DNA of 64,000 nucleotides from Magicicada septendecula (Eukaryota > Arthropoda > Insecta > Hemiptera > Cicadidae), in assembly GCA_034769895.1 (NCBI GenBank), contig JAWRYS010001465.1, forward strand, positions 186,001 through 250,000. The letters run 5' to 3'. Positions 52,805-63,349 of this stretch are shown here, in pieces. The position numbers and the translations under genes are program-made. Positions within the stretch are counted from its first letter, which is position 1. Each line of letters begins with the position of its first letter. The notes beneath the pieces are model-generated. The model saw nothing but the letters and a program-made list of their open reading frames with translations, was not told the origin of the DNA and did no database searches.

Positions 52805-53074
52805 AATTGAAGCAAATCACCTGAAAACAAACCTTTCACCCCATCTCACCCCACCCTGCTCACACAACAAGCTATAATTCAAATGTCCCTTCCCCACCCC
52901 CTGAGCCACCCCCACGGAAACACAAGGAATTTCCTAGAAAAATATGTAACTGTCCATATGGATGGACAGGGCTCAGGGGATGGGGAAGGGACATTTGAAT
53001 TATAGCTTGTTGTGTGTGAGCAGTGTGGGGTGAGATTGGGTGAAGGGTTTGTTTTCAGGTGATTTGCTTCAATT

Positions 53075-53116
53075 CCGGTCTGACGATGAGCTGTGAAGCT
53101 TGAAAACGCTAATCGG
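53075..53116 (+). ncRNA. Hammerhead-like motif, 52.9-kb foldback right arm
   Basis: Plus-strand partner of the motif at 52,763. Helix I arms CCGGT and ATCGG pair over five positions (one G-U), but stem III reads ACGC rather than GCGC and is weakened by that change. Confidence 0.55.
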
Positions 53117-53269
53117 GATAATTTTTATATAGTGGTGTGCAACAGTGATCATTCTGCAAGTATGAATGTAGTGTAATCGGTTTAAAAAATCGTAATATAG
53201 TTTTTTTATACAAGAATCTGTCATGTTTAAAAAAGGGAGCACATGGCAAATGACACACACACACACCGC

Positions 53270-54240
53270 GATAATCATAGACGACGGAGAAGAATTTACC
53301 CCGATTGAAACAAAACAAGGCGTAAGACAAGGTTTTTGTCTGTCACCACTACTTTTTAATCTTTATCTTTATGATCTTTTCAAAAAATGGAATCAACAAT
53401 CCCTTGATGATATTAAAATCCACCGAAATAAAATCTTGTAAACCATTCTCTTCGCGGATGAGCAAGCTGTATTCGCCACTTCGGAAGGCGATCTCCAGCG
53501 ACCATTATGCATCTTATATATAACAGGAAACGAACATATAACATGGAATAACTGTAACATATCTAGATCAAAGACAAAAATAATGGCCTTTATAGGAGAT
53601 CAACTGGTCCGGACCAAAATACGCATAGACAACACATGCATAGAACAAGTAAGTCTTTTCAACTGTCTTGGACGTGACATTACTTATGACCAAGATTGCG
53701 ATATAGAAAGTAAAGTGACGAATTTCACAAGAATATGTGGAACGATTTGGAGAACGTTGGAAAATAAATGTAGAAATGAAACCCAAATAAAATTTTATAA
53801 AACATGTCAATACCTACATTACTGTAATATTCTGAAACTTGTGTCATAAAGAAAAAAGAAGAACAGAAGATAAAAACAGCAGAAATGAAATTTCTGAGGT
53901 CAGTTAAAAGGTGTAATAGACGAGATCATATACGAAATGAGGAGGTAAGAAATGATTTAGATAGTTTTGCAGATAACTAAAAGATTAAAGAATACATACA
54001 ACCCTACAGGCAGAAGAAAAGTTGGTACATCTAAAAAAAGTGGACTATGGAATAGAAACTGGCCGCTAAAGCCTAAAACCGTTAAGAAGATGATGGTGAG
54101 AACATGACTGTTTGACGAAAAATGCGCAGGGAGACTTCAAACTGCCTGCAATGTTAAAAATGAACGTCGTGTTTTTGGTATCCAGTCGACGTATTTGATC
54201 CAGACTAGATACTTGATCCAGACTTCCCCTAACAAAAACT
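53270..54240 (+). mobile_element. LINE family E, copy 2, with reverse transcriptase motifs
   Basis: Reads EEFTPIETKQGVRQGFCLSP and LLFNLYLYDLFKKWNQQSL, then the catalytic region as LFADEQAVFATSE (FADD now FADE), QVSLFNCLGRDITYDQDCD and NFTRICGTIWRTLENKCRN, followed by a frameshifted C-terminus and a GATGATGG tail. About 150 bp beyond the tail are shared with 47.25-47.39 kb. Inactive. The join near 54,237 shows the sequence as it would be without the 47.4-50.3 kb insertion. Confidence 0.8.
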
Positions 54241-54329
54241 TTTGTTTATAAGATTGTTTACGACGTTTTACACTACCGAAAAATATTAACCTGATGGTTG
54301 CCCAAACAACTGACTGAACAACACAATGC

Positions 54330-54750
54330 AAAACGTAAGGGTGTGTTACGTCATCGAGAAGAACCGGATTTTCTCAACAGTGTTGTTACCGGGGGTGAAA
54401 CATGGATCTACCACAATACCGCAGAAAGAAAACGAGACTGAATGGTATGGAAACATCCAGGCTCGCCAGGTGCAAAACGTTCAAGGCAACAACGTCTGCT
54501 TGGAAAGTTATGGCAACAGTGCTCTAGTACAGAAAAGGACTGTTGTCGGTTAATTGCATTTACAAATTAGAAACAGTTAGTGCTGTTCGTTACATTGGAA
54601 TTTCGCACAGATTACGGGAACCCATTCGTTGAAATATGTTAGAATGCTGACGCTAGGTGTAAAGCTTCTGCTTGACAATGCAGCTCTCCACACTGCTTGA
54701 GAGAACACTTGAAAACATCTGGAGAAACGAGTGGGAAACTCTTAACTCTT
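54330..54750 (+). pseudogene. Mariner transposase remnant
   Basis: In broken frames it reads FLNSVVTGGETWIYHNT and, later, LLLDNAALHTA. These correspond to the VTGDETW and HDNARPHTA blocks with the first two catalytic Asp residues of mariner transposases (DD34D). The first Asp is changed to Gly (GGT at 54,394-54,396); the second Asp remains (GAC, 54,674). The N-terminal DNA-binding domain and the third Asp region are absent. Terminal inverted repeats are not visible. Confidence 0.75.
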
Positions 54751-54915
54751 AACTCATGTTTCTTGTTAAAAATATGTACAACTGAAAGTACTGTAAGTAT
54801 AATAAGGTAATATAATGCACTCTTTATATTCTTGTTATATTTAATGTTGAATGGAATCAGTGGTTTTGAAAAGGGGATGAGTCACATTTTTTGAGAAAAT
54901 GACATACGAGTTGTT

Positions 54916-56118
54916 TTGCATTCTATAAGCATAGATATACCATTTTACATGAAAAGGGTACCAGCCCAATGCTCAGTACTGCTACTCTGTGCCATTCAAT
55001 ATTGTGTTTGTTTTGAAAGGGGCATCAGTCCTAGACTCACGCTCTTTTCAAAACAACTACGCTGGCTCTCCTGGGCGGCCATATTGTTAAACACTGCCAA
55101 TCCCACAATCCTACATGGTTTGTGTAGAAAGAAATTCTACAATAAACTGCAGGAGGCTAGTGAAATGTGTAAGAATCAAGATGATACTGCCTGTATCTGT
55201 TTTGATTATATGCATATGCATAATCTCCCTCTACCCCACATAACTGTTCAGGAAATTTTTCTACTTAAGGCAACAGTAGGTTTACGTTTTCCGTTTTCAC
55301 GATATAAAAATAGGAATATCACAGTATCACTTATACCATGAAGGTTTGAGTAAAAGAGATCCCAAAGAAGTTTGCACTTTCCTTCATGATTATATTTCTA
55401 ATAATATTTCTCAAACTACAAAAGTTCTTCATTTGTTTTCGGATGCCTGTGGAGGCCAAAACAGGAACAATACTGTTATCCGCTATTGGATGACCTTTGT
55501 TTCTTTTGAACGATTAGAAAAATATTTCCAATACGATCCAATAACAAGACACTCATTTCTCCCCTGTGATCGTAATTTTCGAGTTATTAAGGGATACATA
55601 AGACGAAGTGATCGTTTTTTCTCGCCTACGGAATATGTAAAGATGGTGGCAGAGTCAAGTTTAAGCTGCAAATTTACCAGTGTATTACACGATGGAAACT
55701 TTTCTGTCGATTACAAAGCGTGTGGACACATTTCTACAAGAGGAAAGTTTTATCCAGAGAATCTTTGGTAAAGATAATCTCTAAAAATGATAAAGTATGA
55801 GTTTACTATTTCCAAGTACTATATGTTTGAATGTGAAAAAAATAATCCAGGCGTGTTAAGGTCTATGATTAAATTGAAGGTTTGAGTTCACACCACTTTA
55901 GACCTGCCAAAAATCAGCTGAAGAAAACCTGCCAAAAATACCTTTCCCGACTAGAAGAAAACAATGATAAGCGCCCAATGAACTGCAAGAAAGTAGAGGA
56001 CATAAAACAACTCAAAAAATACATTCCTGGTGAGCACTTACCCTTTTATGATGGGATATGTAACTGGCCAACAAACGAGTTGTTAAAATTAAAATTAAAA
56101 TCCGTTACTAGGCAATAA
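54916..56118 (+). pseudogene. DUF7869-like gene fragment, broken
   Basis: Three consecutive frames together look like the C-terminal half of a DUF7869-type protein: DDTACICFDYMHMHNLPLPH; then LYHEGLSKRDPKEV, FSDACGGQNRNNTVIRYW, RHSFLPCDRNFRVIKGYIRR and DRFFSPTEYVKM; then LEENNDKRPMNCKKVEDI. Family members are multicopy in insects and other invertebrates and are often regarded as transposon-derived. The function is unknown. Frame changes near 55,262 and between 55,771 and 55,882, plus an in-frame TAG near 55,277, show it is a pseudogene. No upstream half is present. Confidence 0.6.
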
Positions 56119-56189
56119 AACTAAATTTGTTTTCATTTGATTTTAAATCGTCGATGAATGAAGATGTTCTGTTCCTGGCTAGCAAGTAT

Positions 56190-56760
56190 ATCATCTCCAT
56201 TACTTAATGTTTACGTTTCCAAAGTTTTAATATTATGATTACCGGAATCGAAAGGCAGGCAGGACACGCACAAACACGCGCATACAATTCGCGTTATTTC
56301 TGGCCTCACTCGTTTTTATTTGCTTACGTTTGCACGCATTTTAAACGAAAATTTCTGTAATCATACAAACACATCCACGCGTGCAAGCGGAAATGGTGTT
56401 CCAGCGTGGACAGAGATTTGCTTCCTGTGGATCGCTGGCCAGTGTAACTGCACGTGCATACAGTGGAACGGTTCATAGACAGACGTCGTTTCGTCTTTAG
56501 GGAGTGAACCCTCTGCAAGTGCTCAGGGTTCATGTGAGCGACTTTGGAGCGCTCCATTCTTTTCCGCGTTTATCTGTTCTGTAAAACGTACACTGTAGAT
56601 TCGCAGCTTTACTCTGAGCAACGCTCCATAGTGAATGTTGAAAATCTTTGTTCACGTTGGACCCTCATCCACACCATAACCTGCTCTGATGTTTTGATGG
56701 CGGCGATCATAATATTAGAACTTTGGAAACTTGAGCATTACTTAATGGAGAACAAATGAA
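56190..56760. repeat. Divergent relatives of the composite repeat, as an inverted pair
   Basis: The stretch 56,195-56,505, read on the minus strand, matches the part of the composite repeat around its TG tract (GCAGTTACACTGGCCAGCG, CCACAGGAAGC, CACGCTGG, GAGGCCAGAAATAACGCGAA). Where the others have long TG tracts, this copy has only a short GT-rich segment (GTATGCGCGTGTTTGTGCGT). A second, more diverged and inverted relative runs at about 56,560-56,750, sharing TTCCAAAGTTTTAATATTATG. Confidence 0.65.
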
Positions 56761-56769
56761 CAAACGTTA

Positions 56770-57240
56770 TCTTTAACCAGCCTTTATGCACTCTTATAAA
56801 TATTATGAAATACAGTAAATAATTTAATGAAATAAGCGGCTTAATAAATGAGAATAATATTTTTTTTCTTTTTACCACATTTTGAATTAACTTTTATAAC
56901 TACATATTTTATATTAATCGTCAGTTATTGAAAGATTCAGTATTAGGACATGATACGTTTTGTAGTTTTGTTAGAAACAAAAGTCAATGGCCCCCTTAAA
57001 GAAGATGATGAATGGAGAATAAGAAATAATCAGGAGATTACATTTATTAATAAAATATGAAGACATTATAAGATTCGTAAGCCAAAAAATTAAGCCGAGG
57101 AGCCAACTTGCCAGAATATTAAAGTGGAGCAAGAACATATTGAAATAAACTGTCTGGCATTCGCAGATGACTTTGCTATACTTTCTTAACATCTGACATC
57201 TAATGAAAGCTATTGTGTTTACTTATTAAACGTCATATTT
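56770..57240. other. AT-rich stretch without recognised genes
   Basis: No feature supported, though a phrase near 57,150-57,190 reading GCATTCGCAGATGACTTTGC (AFADDFA in one frame) suggests a small reverse transcriptase relic. Confidence 0.4.
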
Positions 57241-57249
57241 TGTCAGCCA

Positions 57250-58160
57250 CATGTTTTGTTGATTTTAAACAATAAACTAAAAACCGGCATCTTTCTTACC
57301 TCGCCTTGTTTGCTTTCTACTGCAATTCCAGGCCATGTGGCTTCTGTCTTTTGAGTCGCCTGAGGAGCTTCTTCCACAACGTGTCGCATTATTGGGTTAT
57401 CGTGGATCTGAATCCTCTGATCATGTTTGTCTGCATATTTTCTTATTATTTCGCTCGCTGACAAATTCTACATTGAGGTCTCTGTGTAGGTTGTCGTTCC
57501 TTATATACCAAGAGGGATTCACTATGCTTATGAGAACTGTGTTCTGAAAGATTTGTACCTTTTCTAAGGTTGTTTTCTTTGTACAGCCCCACAGCTGAAT
57601 TCCGTAAGTCCACACAGGCTTCAGAACTTCTTTTTACAACAGCAGTTTGTTTTCAACTGTTAATGGCGAGTTTCTCCCTAACAGCCAGTACATTTTTCTG
57701 TATTTTATGTTGAGCTCCTCCTTCTTTTTTTACATGCTCTTTCCATTTCCATTTTCAGAGTCATACCTAGATATTTTGCTGTGTTAGCATATGGCACTTA
57801 ATATAAACTCTTATTGGATCTACTTTTCTGTTGGTGAAGTTGATATGAACTGAATTGGATTCATTAAGTTTGATTCTCCACCGCGTCAACCTCGTCGCCC
57901 ACTGTTAGTATGGCAGTATCGTGAGCAAATGTTGCCACGGTAACTTCCTCACGATTAGACAAATCCCTCGTGTACAATAGATAGACGATGGGTCCTAGCG
58001 CACTGCCTTGCGGAACGCCCGCAGAAATTCTCTTCAATTCTGAGTAGTCGTTCCCACACTTAACACGAAAATGTCGGTCTGCAATATACGACACAAGTAT
58101 GAGATAGAATTGCTCCGGAAGATCTCTGTGTAACTTATATTCAACTCCACGGTGCCAGAC
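57250..58160 (-). mobile_element. Jockey-like LINE fragment 2
   Basis: Minus strand, from the right: SYIADRHFRVKCGNDYSEL, ISAGVPQGSALGPIVYLLY, ATFAHDTAILTVGDEVDA (catalytic FADD changed to FAHD), then degraded sequence, WTYGIQLWGCTKKTTLEKVQ, NPSWYIRNDNLHRDLNVEF and a broken end. These are typical Jockey-clade blocks in the correct order. Dead copy, 5' truncated. Confidence 0.85.
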
Positions 58161-58504
58161 TATATCAAATAAAAAATTAAATGAGAAATATTTTCTTGTA
58201 AAAAGTCTTATTTATTATTCAAATCGAATCAGTTAGATTTAGTTTTGCTTATAAAATATTCTGTTTTGTATTAGACTTATTATATTTTAAACGCAGAAGA
58301 ATTTTTATGAAGACTTATTACGGTTTTGTATTAAACGTCATGTTATCTTAGAGAATTCTTATGTATTTATACAAAACAATAACAGTGTAAGTATTCCTCA
58401 ATCTTTTATAACAACAGAGGTTTATAACAGCTACACAAACACATACGTAGCTAAGAGAAATTTGCAAACTCAGATAACTCCCTGTAAACATGGACGGAGC
58501 TGAG

Positions 58505-58735
58505 AGTGTAAGCTTACACTATACAATAACACAAGTTGCTGTATACCAAAGGTATTGCAGAAACAAAGAGAAACTGGAATGTAGGCAGCTTAAACGGAAC
58601 TCGACTTTGACGTGTTGTAAGCTCACTGGCATTACCACACCGTATCAAACCAAACAGCCTCTGTTCAGTAATACATTTCTAAAATGTTTACTATAGCAAT
58701 TACTACTGATAAACTATTATTCTGCTCCGTATTAA
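58505..58735. repeat. Duplicated block IV, copy B
   Basis: Counterpart of 10,800-11,035 in the same orientation; see that entry for shared sequence. Non-coding. Confidence 0.65.
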
Positions 58736-58789
58736 CGGATTCACTACAAATTAATTGTCTGCATACTTATGTTAGAAAGGAAAAGGAGT

Positions 58790-59160
58790 CAAGAGTACTT
58801 TTTAAATTTTTAATCATCTTCAACATCTTCTTCTTCTTCTTCTTCTTCTTCTTTTTAACGGTTTCAGGTTTTCGCGCCTGTTCCTATTCCACAGTCCACC
58901 TTTTCTTAGGTCAACCAAACTTTCTTCTGGCTTTAGGGTTGTAATTTTCCACCATCTTCAGTATTCTATTTTCTTCCATTCTATTGATGTTTTGAATTCA
59001 TTTTCTTGAATATTCTTTAATGCTTTCATTAACTGAAAAAAAGTCTAGATCACTTTTTATCACTTCATTTCTTGTATCATCTCGCCAATTACACCATTTA
59101 ACCGATCTCAGAAATAATCAACTTTTTCTGACCTTAGTACCTTAGGTTGTTTTCATATCC
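58790..59160 (-). mobile_element. LINE family E, copy 3
   Basis: Minus strand reads KWCNWRDDTRNEVIKSDLDF, then NPKARRKFG and PKKRWTVE, matching the terminal part of the copies at 46.9 and 53.9 kb. It ends in a (GAA)n tail (TTC repeats at 58,826-58,853). Confidence 0.65.
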
Positions 59161-59494
59161 AGGAGTAGGAGGATATGCGGAATATAGAGCTGTTTGGACC
59201 AGAGCATCTACCTACTCAAGACCGTCGTGAAGACCCACACTTTTTTTGAGGTGGTCCTATAACAGGATGCGACGGATCTGGAACAGAGAAGCTCGATAAA
59301 AAATCTAGCCGGCATAGGGTTGGTTGCCCTATGCGGTGGTCTCAATCAGCAACTTACAATTCCAACAGTAGCCTCGGAAACCAGGGTAGATATAATCCTT
59401 TACATTGCATTTAGCACTTTATACAAACTAACTCACATCTGCAGTCCTCTATCCGCAATAGATAACGTAGTGTAATCTATTTAGCAGAACATAG
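59161..59494. other. Unclassified
   Basis: Of nearly average base composition. GAGCTCGATAAAAAATCTAGC and similar phrases are not recognised. No open frame of note. Confidence 0.35.
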
Positions 59495-59623
59495 TGTTAC
59501 GACGTTCTCACTGATCGCCGTATGGTACAGTGGAAAACAAAATACAAGACACCAACCAAATCACTAAATAACAATATAATTTACCTTGACCGTCTTTGTG
59601 ACTGCTTATTCCTTTCTCCTTGT

Positions 59624-59662
59624 ACTAACGCGTTTCGGATTATTTCAATCCATCATCAGAGT
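59624..59662 (-). ncRNA. Hammerhead-like motif, PLE left arm
   Basis: Mirror of the right-arm motif at 60,465 on the opposite strand, with identical core and helix II. Confidence 0.6.
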
Positions 59663-59821
59663 GTAATAAAATCAGTCGATTATGACTTCGTTGCAAATAT
59701 TAAAAGTAACACAGAAATATTCATACACATGGTTCATGGTTCTATATTTGTGTTTATGTATTAATATAGAATAAAATATAGAACCAATAACGCTCACCGC
59801 ATCCAGAAAAACACTACATAT

Positions 59822-60406
59822 ATGGCAATTGATTACACTAACAATTTTTCAATGATCATTAAAAATACGTTTAAAAAGCATAACATCCACATTACGTTTA
59901 GAACAAATAATAATATCCAGAAAATACTAAACAATGCCACACGAAGACCAATTGAAAAAAGAACGGGCATATACAAAATACACTACATAGGTCAGACTGG
60001 CAGAGGTTTCTTCGAGCGATATAAAGAACACCTACCCAGAAGTAATTCAAATATAACTAAATCAACTTATGCTAAACACCTCATTTCATCAAATCACAAT
60101 TATACAAACTTTACAACAAATTGCATACCCCTACATATGTGCAAAAAAGGACGATATATGAATGCAATAGAAGAATTTGAAATCTACCGGGCCTTCAAAA
60201 AAGATCCTAACAATATATTAAGTGAACAATTAGAGTTTAAATCACATATACTGTATGATAAAATTATAGATAACACGAACATAGATTACACGCCTCAACA
60301 TAACAATCGAGAACGATCAAATAAACTGTGCAGTACGTTGTCAACAAGTGTCGAGTGCGCAATCACATCCGCGTACGTTAGTCATACTTGTGGGACATGT
60401 GTATGA
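59822..60406 (+). CDS. PLE C-terminal ORF with shortened GIY-YIG domain
   Basis: A 194-codon frame opens at ATG 59,822 and ends TGA 60,404-60,406. The N-terminal part (MIIKNTFKKHNIHITFRTN, NIQKILNNATRRP) is the typical PLE linker region after the reverse transcriptase. It is followed by GIYKIHYIGQTGRGFFERYK, STYAKHLISSNHNYTN and AIEEFEIYRAFKKDPNN, the GIY-YIG endonuclease region. Unlike the copy at 9.9 kb, the residues between GIY and YIG are reduced to three, removing the CxxC linker, so the nuclease may be inactive or altered. The frame is otherwise intact, which argues for a fairly recent copy. It has no catalytic RT. Confidence 0.75.
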   Translation: MAIDYTNNFSMIIKNTFKKHNIHITFRTNNNIQKILNNATRRPIEKRTGIYKIHYIGQTGRGFFERYKEHLPRSNSNITKSTYAKHLISSNHNYTNFTTNCIPLHMCKKGRYMNAIEEFEIYRAFKKDPNNILSEQLEFKSHILYDKIIDNTNIDYTPQHNNRERSNKLCSTLSTSVECAITSAYVSHTCGTCV

Positions 60407-60464
60407 ATATTTCTGTGTTACTTTTAATATTTGCAACGAAGTCATAATCAACTGATTCTATTAC

Positions 60465-60503
60465 ACTCTGATGATGGATTGAAATAATCCGAAACGCGTT
60501 AGT
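60465..60503 (+). ncRNA. Hammerhead-like motif, PLE right arm
   Basis: Order: ACT, core CTGATGA, one T, helix II GGATT with loop GAAAT and AATCC (5 bp, perfect), core GAAA, stem III of A-U and C-G with a two-base loop (CGCG then T), H17 = T, then AGT complementary to ACT. Helix I is only three pairs before an internal loop. Confidence 0.65.
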
Positions 60504-61046
60504 ACAAGGAGAAAGATATAAGCAGTCACAAAGACGGTCAAGGTAAATTATATTTAAAAATAACCGTGACGCGGATACCAATACAATAGCTTTAAAACTA
60601 AAAACAGCTTTAATTATCACAATTAACAGTTTGTAATCAACAAGTTATTCAACAAAATTATACTCGTACAGTAATTCAAGTTAATCTGCCCACCCATATA
60701 ATAATGTCAACTATAAAGAATTCCACACTATACTCACTTTTCACTAATACACCACTTAAGACACACTGTCTAAATCGCCCAACATCAACTGACCATTAAG
60801 CGCCAGCTGTCGTTGTTTAAATAGATAGCACAAATGTTCCAAAATAATCTATAATACGCGTCAACACTACTTGAAAACACTAGAGCGTAATTGATTGCGG
60901 TCTTGAACACAGTACCCCGACCGGTGTGGTCTGGAATAACCTCGTTTATTGACGCAAGTTAAGTGTCACGTACGCACACAAACATTACAGCTGGGATTTG
61001 ATGGGATAGCCGAGAAACATGTAGATCGTTCTCTAATGGCGTAATA

Positions 61047-61589
61047 CTATGCTTAACGTTAACACATGGCAGTAAATGCATCTATATATCTCCTGTTGTC
61101 TGGCAGTCTACCTTATATATAAGTCTACGTGGCAAATACTATACGTACTTTATGTTTTATGTTATTTTATACGATTCTATACCACTAAATATCTTATACT
61201 ATTAATGAAGATGAGGTGACCTCTAACAGTTTTTGTTTTCATTTCTTCAGGAAAACAACGATTACAAACATTTACTTAGATTTACGCTTACGTAATAAAT
61301 ATTATCCGCTTACCTGAAAGAAGAGAAAGGGGAAAGGGTTTAATCAAAGGAATGTAACTACCTTTGCTACCAACATTGTTACAATTTTTTCTGACTTTTG
61401 TATAGAAATCTGAAAAGTTTGAAAGCACTGCAGTCTTAAAGTCTAAATACTTGCAGTAAAAAAAAAACAAAAATTAACGTACACAAAAATAAAATTAACC
61501 TCTAATTTTGTACATATTTATTGAGTAAGAATTTTGTTATTCCGGCTGTACAATGTATAATATTTTCCGGAACCAAAGATTATAGAAGC
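61047..61589. other. No recognised gene
   Basis: AT-rich, with short low-complexity tracts only. Confidence 0.5.
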
Positions 61590-61810
61590 GAGTGAATTCT
61601 CATCTTCCACTGCTGCTTCTGCATCCAGAGATATTCTTCAATTTTTCGTTTCATCAATATAGTCTAACTTTCTTCTACCCTGGTGACAGGTGGTCTTCCT
61701 CTTTTCCTTCTTCCTGGTGGGGTCCATTATATAACTCTCCTTGGCAATCTTTCCTCTACCATTCTTTTCCTGTGTCCATACCGTTGTAATTTTTTTGTTT
61801 GGATAAAATC
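61590..61810 (-). mobile_element. LINE 3' fragment (family K)
   Basis: Minus strand reads RKRMVEERLPRRVI, WTPPGRRKRGRPPVTRVEES and IEEYLWMQKQQWKMR in a slightly broken frame. This is the GRRKRGRP block close to the 3' end of RTE-like LINEs. Confidence 0.65.
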
Positions 61811-62559
61811 GACAATTGAATTATTTTTCACGTTCATTCTGTCCTTCATGACTTTATTTCTAATTGAATACACAATTTACTATTCAAAAAGTTTTGAGTA
61901 TAAAATAATGAAAATGAAATGTTTAAAATTAATTATTGTTCAAATAATTCAAAACATCCTTTATGAAAATTGCGTGTATAGTGTATGTTACTTGCAGAGT
62001 ATTTTGTAATTTGATGGTATTAGAACTTAAAAATGCGTATTTTTAAATTTCTTTTTAAAGTATACGCTCTTTCTCAATAATGAAGGCATATATGTAGCAC
62101 ATTAAAACAGAGATTACATTTTTTTTAAAAACGTGAGCTAATTAAGGTTTTAAAATCGTATATCCTGACTATTTTACAAATTAAGATTTAGAAACCTAAA
62201 CTTTGATAATGTGTTATTATTACAAAATGTATATTTTAGATATGACGGTTGAGATAAACAAATTTAAATACATTTTAATCAAATAATTTATTTCAATTTA
62301 TTGTTTTAAAGTTTTATTGCATTCTAACTTTATAAGTTGTTTCCGTCCGTCATCTATTTAGAGACTAGAAAATGTTTTCCTAATCTACGGATATTCAGAA
62401 GATCGTCACAGCTGTCTGATACCCTTAGCTTCAAGTTACAATATTTTACTTATGGAACAGTCTAGTGACCCTCTAAAGACTATTAGCCAATCAGATGTAG
62501 TTTAGTTGTAACCCGGAATAATGTGGAAAAATCAGAATTATCAAACATTTGTGGAATTA
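61811..62559. other. AT-rich stretch without recognised genes
   Basis: No feature supported. A CCAAT-like GCCAATCAG occurs near 62,488. Confidence 0.5.
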
Positions 62560-62777
62560 TAATATTAGGAAATCGGATAAACAGCAGCAGGAGAAAAATA
62601 TTTCCGCTTTTATATAACAATAACATATTTGTAATTTTTAATAACAATAAAATAAATTTTATTAAATTGATGAGACGTAAATGAAGGCTCTTTTGTATGT
62701 TTTAACAGCTATCAATTTTACTGAACATTTTGTAAACATATTCTAGCTGAGTTTAGAGAATATGGAAGAACAAATAT
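62560..62777. repeat. Duplicated block VI, copy B
   Basis: Counterpart of 37,075-37,275; LTR 7 is inserted at its right end. Confidence 0.6.
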
Positions 62778-63330
62778 TGTTACGACGATCTAAATGATCG
62801 TCGTATGTTACAGTGGAAAACAAAATACAAGATAACAATTAATTCATTAATCACCAGTTAAACGGTTTGTAATCAACAAGATAGTCTCTAACAACAAATC
62901 AAATAAAAATTGTTCACACGCAATAAAAAAATGTCAACTAATAGAGTACCGCACAAATTACAAAACACATAACACTTCGCCACAATACTTCGAACGGCAC
63001 TAGAATAATTCGCCACTTAAAGCACTGTGTAATCGCCCGAAAATAACTGAGCTAAGCGCCGCTGAAGTCTTGTCTTTATACCCCGCTGAGATTCCAGCAT
63101 ATTCCATAGTACGTGTCTACTATAAAACACTAGAACGTAATTGATTGCGGCCTTGGACACAGCGCGCGCGGACCGGTATGGTCTGGAAAAGTCTCGTTGC
63201 GGACGCTTGACAATTGTCACGTAATTATCCTTCGTCTAAAAGTAGCAGGAATACGTACGCACACCCACATTACAGCCGAACTCCCTGGTATAGCCGACAA
63301 ACACGTAGCATTTTCTGTAATGTCGTAACA
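62778..63330 (-). mobile_element. Solo LTR 7 of the Gypsy family
   Basis: TGTTACGACGATC start and AATGTCGTAACA end. A TATAAAG-type box (minus strand) lies near 63,078. Flanks are palindromic (AACAAATAT on the left, TATTTGTTG on the right) rather than showing a long direct repeat; TAT may be the remaining duplication. Confidence 0.75.
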
Positions 63331-63349
63331 TATTTGTTGATATTCAGAA

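Larger units (their letters stand above)
52672..53170. mobile_element. Foldback element, about 190-bp arms, 14-bp TSD
   Basis: Perfect direct repeats CAAGTATGAATGTA lie at 52,672-52,685 and 53,157-53,170. Inside, inverted arms run 52,722-about 52,912 and about 52,967-53,157, with a short centre that itself contains CTGTCCATATGGATGGACAG. About 36 bases between the left TSD and the left arm have no inverted partner, like the 5' extensions known for Penelope insertions. Both arms carry a hammerhead-like motif. No protein is encoded. A relic of the same family is at 22,689. Confidence 0.88.
59563..60598 (+). mobile_element. Short Penelope-like element with inverted terminal repeats, nested in LTR 6
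   Basis: Inverted arms 59,573-59,731 and 60,396-60,554 are about 97% identical in reverse complement, with the GIY-YIG reading frame between them. A short direct repeat ACTAAA occurs on both sides of the insertion (59,563 and about 60,593). About 40 bp (60,555-60,594) lie outside the right arm. Each arm contains a hammerhead-like motif, so the element has one ribozyme-like motif on each strand. There is no reverse transcriptase, so it would need help from an autonomous PLE to move. Confidence 0.85.
59495..61046 (-). mobile_element. LTR 6 of the Gypsy family, split by a PLE insertion
   Basis: Left part from TGTTACGACGTTC to about 59,562; right part from about 60,599 (ACAGCTTTAATTATCACAA) to GGCGTAATA at 61,046. 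The two parts join to match the other LTRs, so about 1.03 kb was inserted into it. Confidence 0.8.
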
